Below are positions 37,649 to 60,288 of a stretch of DNA of 64,000 nt, one piece after another. The stretch's first letter is position 1; every line of letters begins with the position of its first letter. Where the stretch lies: NCBI RefSeq assembly GCF_001039355.2, contig NW_019775871.1:59838-123837 (forward strand), written 5' to 3'. The position numbers and the translations under genes were made by a program. Source of the stretch: Lingula anatina (Eukaryota; Brachiopoda; Lingulata; Lingulida; Lingulidae). Below the pieces are notes generated by a model. That model was given only the letters and a program-made list of their open reading frames with translations. It had not been told where the DNA came from and ran no database searches.

Positions 37649-38881
37649 TATATTTAAAACCTGGCACTCCACGGGTTTCGCGATCATGAAGATAGGGAGT
37701 GTAGCAGAGAACCTCACTGATGGTCGTAATAATCGGTGGTTGCCTTGTTACCTCGTTCATTTTGTCGACAGACTCAGACAGAAGAAATAACAGATCATTA
37801 TCGCCTCTCTTTATTTCATAGACAATAATGTTGGCTAGTGACATCATTTATAATTTCTTTTATTTTGAAACGTCCCCATCCTTTGTCTAGGACTGCCGTA
37901 CACCGCCGTATAAATGGCGTCTGCTAAATGGGGATAACGACAGAGACGTTCTCGAACAGTTTTTGACTTTGTGACAAATGTAAATTTCGAAAAGAAGTAT
38001 CAGTGTTCTGCCAAATAACTATTCCTAAGGAACGGGGCGTTTGGTAATCTTACGGGAATTAAACCAGTTATCGATCTTGCGCGTACCCGTAGTTCTGTTA
38101 CTTAATATCTACCACCTAGCATACCACAAACCCTACAGTATAGTGTGCTCATGTGCCCAATAAAGACCCTGCTATTAATTTTTTTGTCTATTTGCAGAAT
38201 ATTGTTATTGAAACCCAGCCTTCTACGGAAGTCCATGTATTATATTGTAGACGACGTTAAGCATAAAATGACTGAATCCTTAATTCACGTATAGATAGCA
38301 CAATTTGTAACATTTTCGTTATCACAATGGACACCAGTGGCACGTTTGTTCTTTGTGTACTTTGGGCTTTTTGTACAAATCTAGAAAAAAAATGAAAAAA
38401 AAAATCTTAATTATGCGATAAATAATAAACTCATGGAAACTAATACCTGTAGAAACAAACTACAGTATATGCATTAAAGTAAGAAAAATACGTTTTACAA
38501 TTACTCTCATTATATGCTATCTACGGTTCCAAACACAGGTGATCGACCGGTATGCTTGCTACTTGTCTATTAAATTCTCTCGAGATTTCTATACCACACA
38601 CACCCAAAACCACGTGACTGTTTACTGATCACCTAACTAAGAGTGACCACGGGGTCATGTGACTTGGTGCAATAACATATTCCATAACTTCAACATAACA
38701 TTAAACGTTGTAACATGCATCGCTGTCATTTGGCATTATTGCACTGATCATGAATTGTATCCTTTTATGTGATTGGTCACAAATAATGACATAGTCTTCC
38801 AATAATGTAATCTTAAATATCTCTTTAAAGACATCATATTCTTAAGTATCAAGTTGGCAAATCAACAAGTCAAAGTTAAAA

Positions 38882-38960
<79 letters not shown>

Positions 38961-39073
38961 TAGTAGTATTTCATTAGCAAGATTATTTGGTAAATAAATA
39001 AACTAACAATTAAAATCTTAACAAGGTATTGTATTCATTGTTTCATATTATTATTATTATTATTATTTTACAG
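37649..39073. other. Upstream region of the SRCR/vWA/ZP gene; first exon not identified
   Basis: Contains a sequence similar to 33980-34045 (CTCTTTATTTCA, ACAATAATGTTGGCTA) at 37803-37837, and a (TA)n tract at 38883-38957. No convincing signal-peptide exon with a phase-1 donor was found; a short hydrophobic frame near 38327 (MDTSGTFVLCVLWAF) has no compatible donor. Confidence 0.4.
38883..38957. repeat. (TA)n microsatellite
   Basis: About 37 TA units, just upstream of the first recognised exon of the SRCR/vWA/ZP gene. Confidence 0.95.
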
Positions 39074-48118
<9,045 letters not shown>

Positions 48119-48169
48119 ATTCCATTGCATTAGTTGTGCTACGGTGTCACCGGCTTTGTAGACGTATAT

Positions 48170-48203
<34 letters not shown>

Positions 48204-50489
48204 CTTTGAAAGGGTTTATATGCGATAAAATGAAATACATTTGAAATTCCGTAGCTTTATGGACCAGAAACGTGCTTTTTAATTGAAAGAAAACACGTTG
48301 ATTTGAACACCCAACCTTAATTGCAATTGGTTTATGATTTTGCACACGTATATGACATTGCACAAAACAGATATACCAGTCGGTCCTAATATCAACATTT
48401 GATGATTGTAATTTCTCTACACAAAATGACTTGCATTCACGTTTCAAAAAGAACTAGAGTCTAAAATGTATTTTTGCCAATGGCTTCAGGAGTAGAAGAG
48501 AGGGCGATTGTAGTTGTTTGTTCGCGAAAACACGGATTATTGTAGCATTCGTTCTAATGCGTTAAACTTTTCAATCTATGTATCCAAGATCTCGGATAGT
48601 ACTTTTTTCACTTTTTTTGCTTTATTATTATTATTATTAATATTATTATTATTATTATTATTATCTGGCTATTAATCAATTATGATAGATTATGCTTCCA
48701 GCTTAAGCTGTCTTACATAATATGTATAGAGTGTCCAATAAAACTTTGCACAGATTGCTTCAATGTCCATTACTTTAATCAACTTGTGAATTATATATAA
48801 ATATATTCCCTTGCCGTTTCACTGAACGGATCGTGTAATTTGTAGAGTTAAATCGACAGAGAAGACAATGTTTTATCACTTAACACAGACTAGTTTTTAG
48901 GTAAAATTTTAAAAAATATAATAAAATTTACACACAAAATAATAATAATAATAATAAATAAAGAGTGCCCTTTCATAAAACATTTGTTCAATCTTTACAG
49001 AATTACCCCATCGTAAAGCCTAAGTAAAAGTATGCAATCAAAGCATATATGTTAAAATCGACGTTGAGAGAAATCGATAACCAACAATATAACTACATGT
49101 GCATCTTATAACTAAGTCATTAATATATAAGTCATTAATATATATGTATACTGACAGTCAATGAAAACGCATCAAAAAACTTTCTTGACCTTTTTTTTTA
49201 CCGAGTATCGCTTCCAACCATATAAACGAGTGCAAGTTCACGTGCTTGGTCATAAGAGAGTCATCTTGTTTGACTGAATAGTGGGTCATATTTCACACGA
49301 AAGCTTTTGTTTTCTTTTTGTTTTAAAGGAATTTAAAATATTATTTGATAAATAAATGATGCGTTTTCATTGACTGTCAGTATATGTGTGTGTGTGTGTG
49401 TGTGTCCGTGATATCGCTATTTTAGGCACCTGTTTATACATGTATATCATCCTTCTTGGCAAAGAGGGAAGCGACCAATATTTACTCTAAATGTCATTTT
49501 TAACAAATCATAACACTAAATACTTGCACCAATATACCTCTAGTTGACCTCGTATTAAAACTGGAATCATATTCAAAAGCAACAAATGGCACAATCCAGC
49601 TGATGCACATAAATCTGACTTCATCACGCATGGCTGCTAATATGATTTTCTCTCTGTTTTACTGATCATGAATTGTACGTCATCTTGATATGCATTAACG
49701 ACGATTTCACAACATTTGGTATCGCAACACTCGTTTTTAACTTCATTTCGTTTTTTCAAATGATATATTCATTTTCCAAGTGAACTGGGAACAAGAAAAT
49801 ACCCCAAAATTGTCCAGTTTCTTTAGCAGCAGGATTATTATTTAAAAGTTAATATTCCTAAGGATGATGCACATTCTTAGAAGCAGGTTTTAGCCCTACC
49901 TCCATAGTTTAAAACAACCCTCACAGTACATAAACGAGGCAAGGAATCTGAATAAATTGCACTTTGTGCATGTACATAGTAACTTTCCCATCTGACAGTT
50001 GCTAAAACAAATTAGACCCAGGAACACGTTGCCCTTGAAAAGTATATATATTGAACAAATGACATCAATATTATGGCAAAAAACTACTTGTAGCATATTA
50101 ATATCGAACCCCGTTATATTACTGTATTTGACAGCAAGGCACGCAGCGTGACAAGTCATTAAATACCCATCGCACATGTATTCAATCAACGTTAAACAAA
50201 TGGTCAATTTGGTTTTCAAGTTAATTAAAAAAATAACAGGAAACCATGACCAGAAATACACTGCAACACCCGTGAAAGACGCCTAGCTTGTTGTAAATAA
50301 CACGAGCGCCTACGATAATCTTGGACAAGCACCTTATTAGCGCACACTACTCTCTCTTTATTTATATATTTATATTTTATCAGACATTTGTCGATACTTA
50401 CAGTCCTTTATCAGTAATGTTGTGGCGATAAAACTAAACAAAACAAATGGGAATATATATAAAGCAAGCCGTCCCATGACGTCACACAT
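48119..50489. other. Intergenic between two convergent genes
   Basis: Holds the 3' UTR of the ZP gene, two (ATT)n tracts (48172-48202, 48623-48664), a TG microsatellite after 49386 and the MITE at 49149-49382. No gene recognised. Confidence 0.5.
49149..49382. mobile_element. Tc1/mariner-type MITE with 26-bp perfect termini
   Basis: TACTGACAGTCAATGAAAAC plus GCATCA at the left is exactly inverted at the right end, with TA at both flanks. 234 bp, non-coding. Confidence 0.85.
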
Positions 50490-53400
50490 CTAGTCCAACT
50501 CCTGGAGCTCACCATTTACTATACAGAGGCGGGGCCAGAAGTAAAACCGTTTGGTGAAGGACATGGTTTCCATGCTGGACACCTGCTGGTACTGACCTTG
50601 ACCTTGGGTCTTCATACTGGCAACCCAGCTGTTCACCTGAAATACCACAAAGAGGTGAAATGTGATATAAAATACCAGATACACGTTACCATAACAATAC
50701 CAGTAATGCAGTGATGAGTTTAATATAAAATCACTCTAACATTGGACCAAAAGGTGGAAAAGAACAATCTGAACTGCAATGGTAGAATAATTTCTTGAAA
50801 TAACAGTAAAACTCCATAATGAATTCTTCAAAGTATAACGACATTCAATAGTAGAATTAATTACTACTAACCATTATCCAATATTCAGTAACTCTCGCTT
50901 TATCAAATGATTGAAGAAATTACTATTGGAATGAAACCATAACAGAGTGAATGAAGCCCTTAAACGTGCAGTGAATTCCCAATAATATCGAACAAGCCAA
51001 TAAGTCCAACATTTCTGCCTGACCTACCGAAGTGAAAAGCTCCAGGAAGTGTTTACTCCTCGCCTCCTCACTGAACACTCTGACAATGGCGTTGATGAAC
51101 CAGGAACCGTTCTCCTTATTTCGCCAGGACACGTAGTCTGAAATGAACCAATGTATAACTGACCGATCAGATTTAATTGAATTCAGTCAAAAGATACATG
51201 TATATTATATTTTGCATTGATTCAAAATAAAATAAAAATGCAACAAAAATGTATATGTCAAGATGGGGAAAACTAACAAAACATTAAACAGCAACATAAG
51301 CGTCTTAATTCCTTTTTTTTTAAATTACGTAAAACATTGTTGAATAAAGTAACCGGTTATATGCGTATGAAATCCCCGCCTGGTTAAGTGCGTTTTGTTT
51401 TCTATATGTTAGTATTTTGCCCACCTGGAGTGGTTGCCGTGGCAACGGCGATGTCACACATGTTAGCACCAAATTTGGACTCGCTTTCATTGCAACGCGC
51501 CCGCACAGAATCAGACTGGCCGCCATCTTGTCTCATTGTTAGAGGGACGGATCCTCCCGCGGCTCTACTGTCTTTCTTTGCTGGATGAAATACATTTTTT
51601 GGTTTCAAATGTAAAGTCATCCATCACCGAAATGTATTATTTTAACCAGATCTGTCTGTTGTATGCACTAACTATCTAATTTAGTATTTATGCTGCTTGA
51701 CAACAAACTTATAGTCTTAACGTCAATCAACAACTTATTTCGTTCCAAGAAAAACGTTTTACAAATAATTATAACTACTCTGAAAATGCACACACCATAG
51801 CTATTTAATATGTTTTTTACTTACTTCCTTGGCAAGCCTGAATAAAAAACATTTTTGGTTTTCCCGCCAGGGCGGGGCAGCTGTCGGTGGTAAAGTGCAT
51901 ATACATCATACTGTAGGGCAAGCTGTAGCCATCTGTCCCATATACAGCGTTACTCATACCGTGACTCAGAATGAACACGATGAAGGAATCACTAGTCCAG
52001 TGGCTAAGTTGTTTGCTTTCAGATTCCATCACATCAAATATCCCCTAAAATCATAACATTTAAAAGGTACAGATTATAAATTATGATACACTGACTGAAA
52101 AGATTGTAATAATACGATATATAGCTGTTTTACTAATTCATATATATGTACACAAATAAACGAACAAATAAACCCGCACGCACATACATGCATCCTCGCA
52201 CATACATGCACATACTCAAATACGCACATGAACAAACACAGACACGCATACACACACAAACACACTGACAATAAAACGCACACACACCCATACACACGCA
52301 CGCGCGCGCGCGCACCTGCTCACCTGTGCAGTCAGATCATTATGCACAATAACGGTATAACTCATCTGTTCCATCAGCTCTACCAACGCCTTACAGTCCA
52401 TCTCTGACCCGTCTCTCTTCTCGTGGTGCTGGAAATTGATGTTGTTGACGATGACAGCGCGTCCACGAGGCAGGCCACAATTTTGGTAGACCTGAAAGTA
52501 GAAGGGAAAAATATGAGTCTTTCTAACAGTGGTATTTACCTATTTGCACCCTTAACAACAATCTCATTTACCTGGAAAACAGTTAAATGCTGAACCATAT
52601 AAAGCAATAGGACAGGTACGTAGCGACATGTAGCGACAGAGACTAAATGCAAAGAGAAGGAGGGAAGGAGAAAAACCAGAGAGAGACAGAAAGAGAGAGA
52701 GAGAGGTTTATACACACATCGTCCTTGTAAGCTTCCTCCATGAACAGAGAAGGATCAGCAGCTCTCAGACATAGTGACGTCACCGGCAGTTGAGGCACGG
52801 CTAAAATCAACATATAAAGTCGAGTTAATATCCTTGAATTGTTCTATTGTTTGACATTACTTTTACAGGTGTCTCGTTTGTCATTTGAACGATGTGTACA
52901 CTAAAATTCATGGATAAGTTAACAGTACGATTTATATTATTTTTTGATGAAACAAGTACTCTTTAGACGATAACATGATTGGCTGTTCGTTTAAACTTAC
53001 CTCTGGCCTGGAATTGGTCAATGCGGTCATAGGTCACGATGTATTCCGGGTAACACTGTTCCGCCGTGAACAGAAGAAATTCCCGGAATAACTTCCTGGT
53101 ATCACCTATCACGGAGTCGAAGGTCTCGTGATGATCACGGCAAATCTTCTCCCCACAGACGCACGGCGGTCTCCTAAATGTCTGTTGTTCCTCGCAGTAG
53201 TAGACATTGCCGAGAAGAACGCGGTAAATCAGGATTTGGAGGTCCTCCGTTCGTCTACTGTCCATCTCGTCTGGTGTAGGATAGAATCATTCGATTAAAT
53301 TTAAGGAAAATATTGTTGTAATCTGATGGCATATGAAAATACGAATAATTAAAATTTTCGTTTTACTGAAAGACTCCTAGAGGAAAAAAAGTGTACGTGT

Positions 53401-54258
53401 GCACACTGTCCCTGTGCTAAAAAGAAATTATCACAAAAACAGAAATAAGAAACGTGACAATGAAAAAACTAAAACGAGCAATAATACGCATATTCATACG
53501 TAAGCGTACTCCAGACCAGCCTCGACGTACCTGCGTACTGATCCGCTTTGGTCGCGCTCTCTGACAAATAAATTGCTCGACCAAACATTCCCTTGCGAGC
53601 AATCCTGAAATCTGGTCCCATAGCGCAAATAGATGGGATATATGCGCTCTTTGTTCCGTGAAATAAGTACTGTTCATTGATGTCCTCATTTAGTGTATCT
53701 AATACAGAGGATTCGGTCTCGACAGTCATGGGCTTTTTCATTGTGGGATCCACGTAATAATAAGGTTTTAAGCGGCCCTGTGTTTGACGTAAGCGATGCT
53801 GCCTCTTTGTAGTTTTATAACGCTCTAGCAAACCTTCGTTAATGATGGCCTCGACTTTCTTAACCACAATATAGGTGTGGTCAAGGTTTCGTGTGTCTTG
53901 CCCGCGCCCCGTTTTCTTGCTTTGCCACGTACCCTGAACCAGCTCCGTGACGGCACAGGAAGTCTCGGCACTCACGCCCATTGTAAAGTAAGCACTTTGG
54001 GATGGATTTGACAAAGATTCGGTAAATTTTTCGTATTTGGATTTCTTGCGTCTTGAAATATTTAATTGACTTGAGAGCGTATCTGGTAAACCTCCAAGAA
54101 GATCATAGCTGGACGTTGAGGCACCGGAGGAATCCTGGGCAGTGTCATCTGTCGAAAAAAAGACGTCATGAAAGCTGTATCTAAGGTTCGGCATTATTCC
54201 TTAATTCTAATAACGTTCGTCAATAAAACTGGTAGCTGTTCATTTTCCATACCAAAAA

Positions 54259-54301
<43 letters not shown>

Positions 54302-54471
54302 AACAATATAGTTGATGGTAAAAACAAAGGCATGAAAGATAACACATATTATCAGCATTTTGGTCCATTTAAAATTCAACATTTGTTGTATTTTATTAAA
54401 CTAGTCTTTAACGTACGCACCACCGTCTGCTCTGTGCTCCCTCCCATATCTGTGATCCTGTCTTTCCGTCA
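50490..54471 (-). CDS. PARP (ADP-ribosyltransferase)-caspase fusion protein, 5' end not defined
   Basis: Nine exons with compatible phases: 54471-54421, 54148-53531, 53270-53001, 52800-52718, 52491-52324, 52044-51825, 51580-51425, 51137-51028, 50636-50490 (stop at 50490); about 606 residues. The N-terminal half is a PARP catalytic domain: VTELVQGTW and KKVEAIINEGLLERY, then the NAD site YLFHGTKSAY (triad His), GRAIYLSESATKADQYA (triad Tyr) and FREFLLFTAEQCYPEYIVTY, whose Glu aligns with the catalytic Glu of tankyrase-type enzymes. The C-terminal half is a caspase: RGRAVIVNN, catalytic His in LSHG, catalytic Cys in FIQACQG (usual QACRG), an Asp-containing linker (MRQDGGQSDS) and a small subunit starting DYVSWRNKENGSWF. 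No CARD or DED is present; PARP stands where a prodomain would be. Upstream exons are uncertain. Read-through past 53001 would give a PARP-only product. Confidence 0.85.
54258..54301. repeat. (AATA)n microsatellite in the first visible intron of the PARP-caspase gene
   Basis: About eleven four-base units. Confidence 0.95.
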
Positions 54472-55028
54472 CTGTAGAAGAAAAAGAAGTCACCACGTAG
54501 CAAAATAAGTAAAAATGATGAATACGAAAAAAAGACGATAATTGGATGCACTCCCTGAGGTGATGGAATAAAAAAATACTAAAAAGGTGACTGACGATTG
54601 AAATTCTTATTAACAATTGGATAAAACAAATGACAAAAACTGCTATCACTTACTTTATTTATCTAGAAAATTAATGCGTGGGTGATGAAATCAATAAAAG
54701 GGCGAACAAATGAATCACTTATTATGTATACCTTCATTTTGTTTTTCATTGAACCAACTAAGAAATTTAAAACTCCAAAGGGATTTAGTTTTTGGTCTTG
54801 CCCCTCCAGTCGCCATGTTTGAGTTGCAGCATATGAGCCGCTAGGGCAATCCTGACAGCTACGAAGAATGCTATAGACGGCTGTACGTCCAGACCCCGTA
54901 TGGAGGATGGCGCATTTAGCAAGCTGAAAAAATATAACCATGAACCTTATCTGCCCCTGGATATGTTGATGATAAACATAACGTAAAAGCAGTTACAGAT
55001 GTGTTTATTCGTGTGGGATACTTGTTGT

Positions 55029-55059
<31 letters not shown>

Positions 55060-55644
55060 ACACACCGCTGTAACATAAGGCGCTAGTCAAAACACGTCTG
55101 CTAAAGATGATCCATTAGTTAAACAAAAAAAAAAAAAAAAACGTAAAAAAGGCTACTATGAATAATAATATACACAATAGTGTAAAAGAACACTAAATAA
55201 ATTATCACAGCCAAGGACTTGTAAATGAAAAGAATAAGTCCCAAGATGCACAAAAAGGGAAACGTCTGCACTATGTTGTTTGGGAATTATATATAAAATA
55301 AAGTCTTTTCAGACGTAATTTGGCACTGCCACAATTATTCAATTTTAGCTTCTAAAATTATTTCATTTCATTTTATTAGAAGGATTCACAATAAAAGCGG
55401 CCGGCATCGGCCAATTTTCGAACATCATACTTGTGTTTGTCACTTGAATGCTTTTTTCCGACACCGTATTGAACTTTTTTCGATCAAGGAGACATACATT
55501 TCACTTTCTCAAAACACTGAATTCCTTTGATGTGAACCCCTTACCTACTGATACACATACTGTAAGTTGCCCTACCACCCACCAAAATAACTAGCAATCC
55601 CTTACCTTTTACAGAGTACAAGTATGATGCCATTTCATGCTCAC

Positions 55645-55689
55645 CTTTGGGCATGCCGTTACCTGTCACGGGCACAACTACACGTACCG
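55645..55689 (-). CDS. Candidate small upstream exon of the PARP-caspase gene
   Basis: On the minus strand an acceptor (AAAATAG) and a donor (AAAG|GTGAGC) bound 45 bases open in phase 1-1, the phase needed to join the exon at 54471. It would encode VRVVVPVTGNGMPK. No domain is recognised and this may be chance. Confidence 0.25.
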
Positions 55690-57067
55690 CTATTTTCACA
55701 ATCAGGGGTACAAAATAGGGATCACATTGAGAGAAAAATGAACTCCCATGCATTTGTTTAATTTTGTTACATATAAAAAGAATAACATCTTAACTATGAC
55801 ATCCAAACTTTTTAGAACACGATATTAACGGACACTACAAAAAGTAGGTGACACCAAGGGGCTCATGAATATAAATACCATAGCATTAATAATAATGGTT
55901 ACATATGCACAACTCCTTTATGTTTAAGTCATAACATGGTAAAATCATCTTATTATCACGTACGTGATTTCAAAGTAATATTTGGCCTTATCAAAAATGT
56001 TTTTCATTGCATTAACAAAAATAAGTAAAATGTGTATCAAATCCCGTTTCAGCAAAATTATTATTTTTTTTCTCAGAACATATCTTTGGAAGAACCTGCT
56101 AGAAGAGAAGACACATGCTGTGGGAATCATATACCAATATCATATTCACTTTAATTCACTGACATAAAAAGCTAGTGCATCATCTTTACGACCTCGATTG
56201 CAAATGACCCACCGTAACAGCTAAAAATAGGTAGTTTTTGAACACATAATTGGCTATATTTTTGTAAATTGTAATCCGATAATTATATTTTTTATTTTAT
56301 TTTGCTCCTATGAACAGTGTCTTTGATATTAGTCTATCAGCAATTTCCAATTATAAATTGTTAATTTATCAGACGCTTGTAACATTAACCACATTTAATT
56401 GTTCACCCTGATTGTGAAACAGCCGTATTCTTTGCTTGTGTCAAAGCACACACATGCATACGGACGCACACACACACATACACACACACACGCACACTCA
56501 CAAACGCACACATGCACACGCACACTAGCTCGCCCCAACCCCGTTATAAACATAATGGTCTATATTCGACCACGTTACAATTGATCGATGCACTCAGTAT
56601 TATATTTTATCTACAGCAGACCTAACATTTGTTCATATAAGAAAAACATCTATACAGGTATATACAGATACGGTAGCTTAAAATACCACTATGTTATATT
56701 ATCCATATATTTTACTGCGTATCCTCGACCCCGTTATTGTGTGAACCCCTCCCAAGCGTGACGTACTCTCTACCAGGGCCTCATATTATTTTTCGAAAGA
56801 TATTCACAGATGTGTTTTCAGATAAACAGCCTGTCATTTGGATCTCTGTCACTCGAAATGTGAAATATGTGCCTATAATAACTACCACCCTGGTAGTGGG
56901 TGAGCGTGGCGTGGGTGTATAAGGCTCCAACCAAAGCTGACCCCGTCTTTTGTTCCCCCAATCCGGCTTGGTTTGCCTACATATATAGAGTAATATATAT
57001 ATAGCTCGAGTTGACAGCGCCATAAAATAACTTCGATAGGTTATACCCCCTCCTTACACACGTACAT

Positions 57068-57119
<52 letters not shown>

Positions 57120-57334
57120 GTACATTAACACACACACACACACACACACACACACCTTACTATAAATCGCTTCCCCAATTCATTTCAATTTTGTACCTAT
57201 ATATTGAGCATTTCAACTTAATTAAATATCTTTCTGTATTATTGATATTTCTCCAAACGTATTTTCTTAAGAATTGCCATATGTGGATAAAGTGTATCAA
57301 TATACACCTATTGCACCTATTATACATACGTACA

Positions 57335-57336
<2 letters not shown>

Positions 57337-57404
<68 letters not shown>
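57337..57404. repeat. (TA)n microsatellite
   Basis: About 34 uninterrupted TA units. Confidence 0.95.
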
Positions 57405-57405
<1 letters not shown>

Positions 57406-58262
57406 CCCCCCCATACATATATAAAGATGTGTAAACAGAAACCCTGTCACCTAGCAGCTAGGATGCAGATATGATATCTCTTTATCTGAGGTCAGCCAAA
57501 CATATCTGCCAATATCAATATAACTATACAGTATCTGTTACCGAATAAAAAATATCCTATACCCCCATGGCTCGATGTGAAAAAAAGACACAATATGTAC
57601 CTGTAGGTGACTCTTCCTCTTGACCTAGATCTTATTTCACCTGTGGCCGTGGACCCACGTATATCTCCACCACACCTGTGAAAACAATGGTCAAATAGAC
57701 AGCCTCACTCCGTCTCCTCTAACTCTTGACCGTGTGCGATATAAACCTAACTAACTATGAATCGTAAATAACAACAATCTGCCTCGCTTCACGTGTCTAT
57801 GTATTTGATTGTCGTGGTTAAAATAAGGTTAAAAATCCCAAGGTGGTGCGTAGGCCTACTGTTGGGAAATTCCGCACTGCTCGTCATACGGCTATTTTTA
57901 ACCGAGTTGTGATTGGATGACAAGCTAGTGATGGCCTGTCTCAACTGTAGCAACGGCAGATTTCGTGAATGTGTTCTTCCTTTGTGTAATCATGAGTTGA
58001 TAGCCCATTGTACTCAAACAAAATATTCAGGGGCAGATCCAAGATTATCTGAAAGGGAGGGTGGTGTTGGGGGGGGGGGGAGGGACCGCAGCTGCAAAGC
58101 CGACCCTTGACGTGAGGTTCTGGATCCGCTAAAGGTCTCCGAAAATCTTTTGTATATATATTCCATTTGGTACTGTTTAGAACAATGATACAGCTAGTCA
58201 AAATTCTATTTCAAGAGGGGACCATTGGTGTGATTAAAAAAAAAAAAAACGAAGGTGGGAAC

Positions 58263-58314
58263 CCCCCTGCCCCCCCCCCCCCCCCCACCACCACCACCAC
58301 CACCACCACCACTA
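58263..58314. repeat. C homopolymer followed by (CCA)n
   Basis: Run of C interrupted only by TG, then about nine CCA units. Confidence 0.9.
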
Positions 58315-60288
58315 AGCCTGCCACTTATATTTACTCAGTAGAAGAAACTAGGAATGAGGCTACGGGTGTAGAGTAGGTCCCTATTAAGCCGGCTATTTTT
58401 TATTATTCTTTTTTTTTTTTTTTTTTTGGTTAATCTAGTTTACATTGTCTTCTTTTTTTCTGTCTATTTCCACCTTATCTCTTCCGCTGACTACATCCCA
58501 GCTGTAACATTAAATGTACGACCCGGCTGATGGTATTAGGTGTTGGTTGTACAGCTACAATATCACAAAATCAGTCAAGTATGATAAGAATGTTTGCTCC
58601 AAGTCTAGTAGCACGCTGCTTGTTTAAATGCTTGGATTAAGTATCTGGAATTATGTTGCATTTAGTAGTGTTTAACAGTATCTGAATATAATTAACCTGC
58701 AACGTACCACACATAAATTCACGTGGAAAAAGTTTAAAAATTTCATTTGAGAAGACCTGATGAATCGACGTTGTGCGTCTTGTACATATTAAACGAAGGG
58801 GCAGTCACTATATTTTCGTCTGTCGAATGTTTGGCATTTGTGAGGGATAAACAACATGTAGAAAAAGGAAGCGGTCTGACCTTCCGCGGGACAAGGTCAA
58901 AAAGTTCAGTGCCAGATTAGAAAAGCAACTTGGGTTTTCGTCTCGGCTTTAACAGTTCAAATATCACTAAATGTCTCTTTTTCTCTCACAATCAACCAAC
59001 ATTTGACTACATCAGGCTATGGACAAGACGAGAGGCAATTTAGAAATGTAGTTGCTGCGTGCACAAATTATTTAACGTTAACTGACCGTAAAAAAATGCC
59101 AGGAATACCTCTATTGACTGTACTTTTGGCACGGGAGTTCATTAAGACTGCAGGTAATGTAAATTCGTAATAAAAAAAGATACATTTTCAATTTAGTAGC
59201 ATAAAATGACTGATACATGTGTGCGCTCTGTGTCAGTCTTATAATCGCAAGTTTCTTGATATCCATATTATAGGTCTGATTCCCATTTTAACCGTATTTG
59301 TAACACGACTGTATATAAATATAAAACTACAAGTATCTAGCACGTTCTCATGAAAATACTCAACTATATCCAACCCCCTTCATACAGGCATTGAAACAAT
59401 TTCCATATCAGTCAGGCAAGATAAAAAGTCACTGTTGCTCTTTTGCATAATATAATGATATTTATTTATTCGTGAAAAATAAATCATGAAAAGATAGTAA
59501 TCACGGAGCAATCTGATTTACGTCTTTGTTCTAAAACAAACGCATGGCAGTGTACTGTGCACACTCAACAGTACAACATATCTGTTGATTCGCACATGTG
59601 CTCTTGGCAACATTCACCTCACAGCCGGATCCATTATCGCCCGGATCCATTATCGGGGNATCGCCCAGGGGGTCGGGTGGGGGCAAGGGTCACATATAAA
59701 CTAGTAGCTGAGGGAATGGAATTTAAGAGTTTCCTGTCGGGTTCTGGGGTGGGAAATTGCCAAGTTCTCATTACATTGCCGGGCAGTTGTTTGGAAGGGA
59801 GGAAGAGAAACTTAAGATCTGAAGGGGGAGGGGTTCCATTGTAACGTTTGCATGTGATCGAATGTAGCAGCAGACGGCCATACTGAGCAGCCATATAGAC
59901 AGACATGAGCTCCAATGGCAGCCCCCAGGTGGCTATGAGTTGTCTGCAGTTTTCTAATCCTGCTCCCCTACTAGACTAACTGCTGATCTGATGGTCTTAA
60001 GACACAATTGAGGACTTTGAATTAGAATGACGGAGATGTGGGGACTTAGCATACATGAATGTTCGCAACAGTTGCAAGAGCTGCAGGTAAATAAAAACGG
60101 CTCACCCCCAGTACGAGCCGTTTTGTGCGTCAAAATGGTGCGCTTAAGTTTTCTTCCTTTTTGTAGCCAAAATAACCCTCCGATTTATTTTCTCAACTGT
60201 TTTAAAGTCTAGATATAAAGAATTCAAAGATACAAATATATCCTGTTCAAGATTTCATCTTGTAAGAGAATGTCCTTGGATCACGATT

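Larger units (their letters stand above)
54472..60288. other. Non-coding, microsatellite-rich; probable 5' region of the PARP-caspase gene
   Basis: CA tracts at 55030-55065, 56437-56525 and 57068-57155, a TA tract at 57337-57404, a C-rich then CCA tract at 58263-58314, and a poly(T) near 58410. One exon-like 45-nt segment is listed separately. A single N lies at 59659. No complete gene recognised. Confidence 0.45.

Noticed and set aside
54663-54941. Minus-strand frame upstream of the PARP exons
   Set aside because: No domain recognised and no junction in the needed phase to the exon at 54471; it is more likely intron or 5' UTR.
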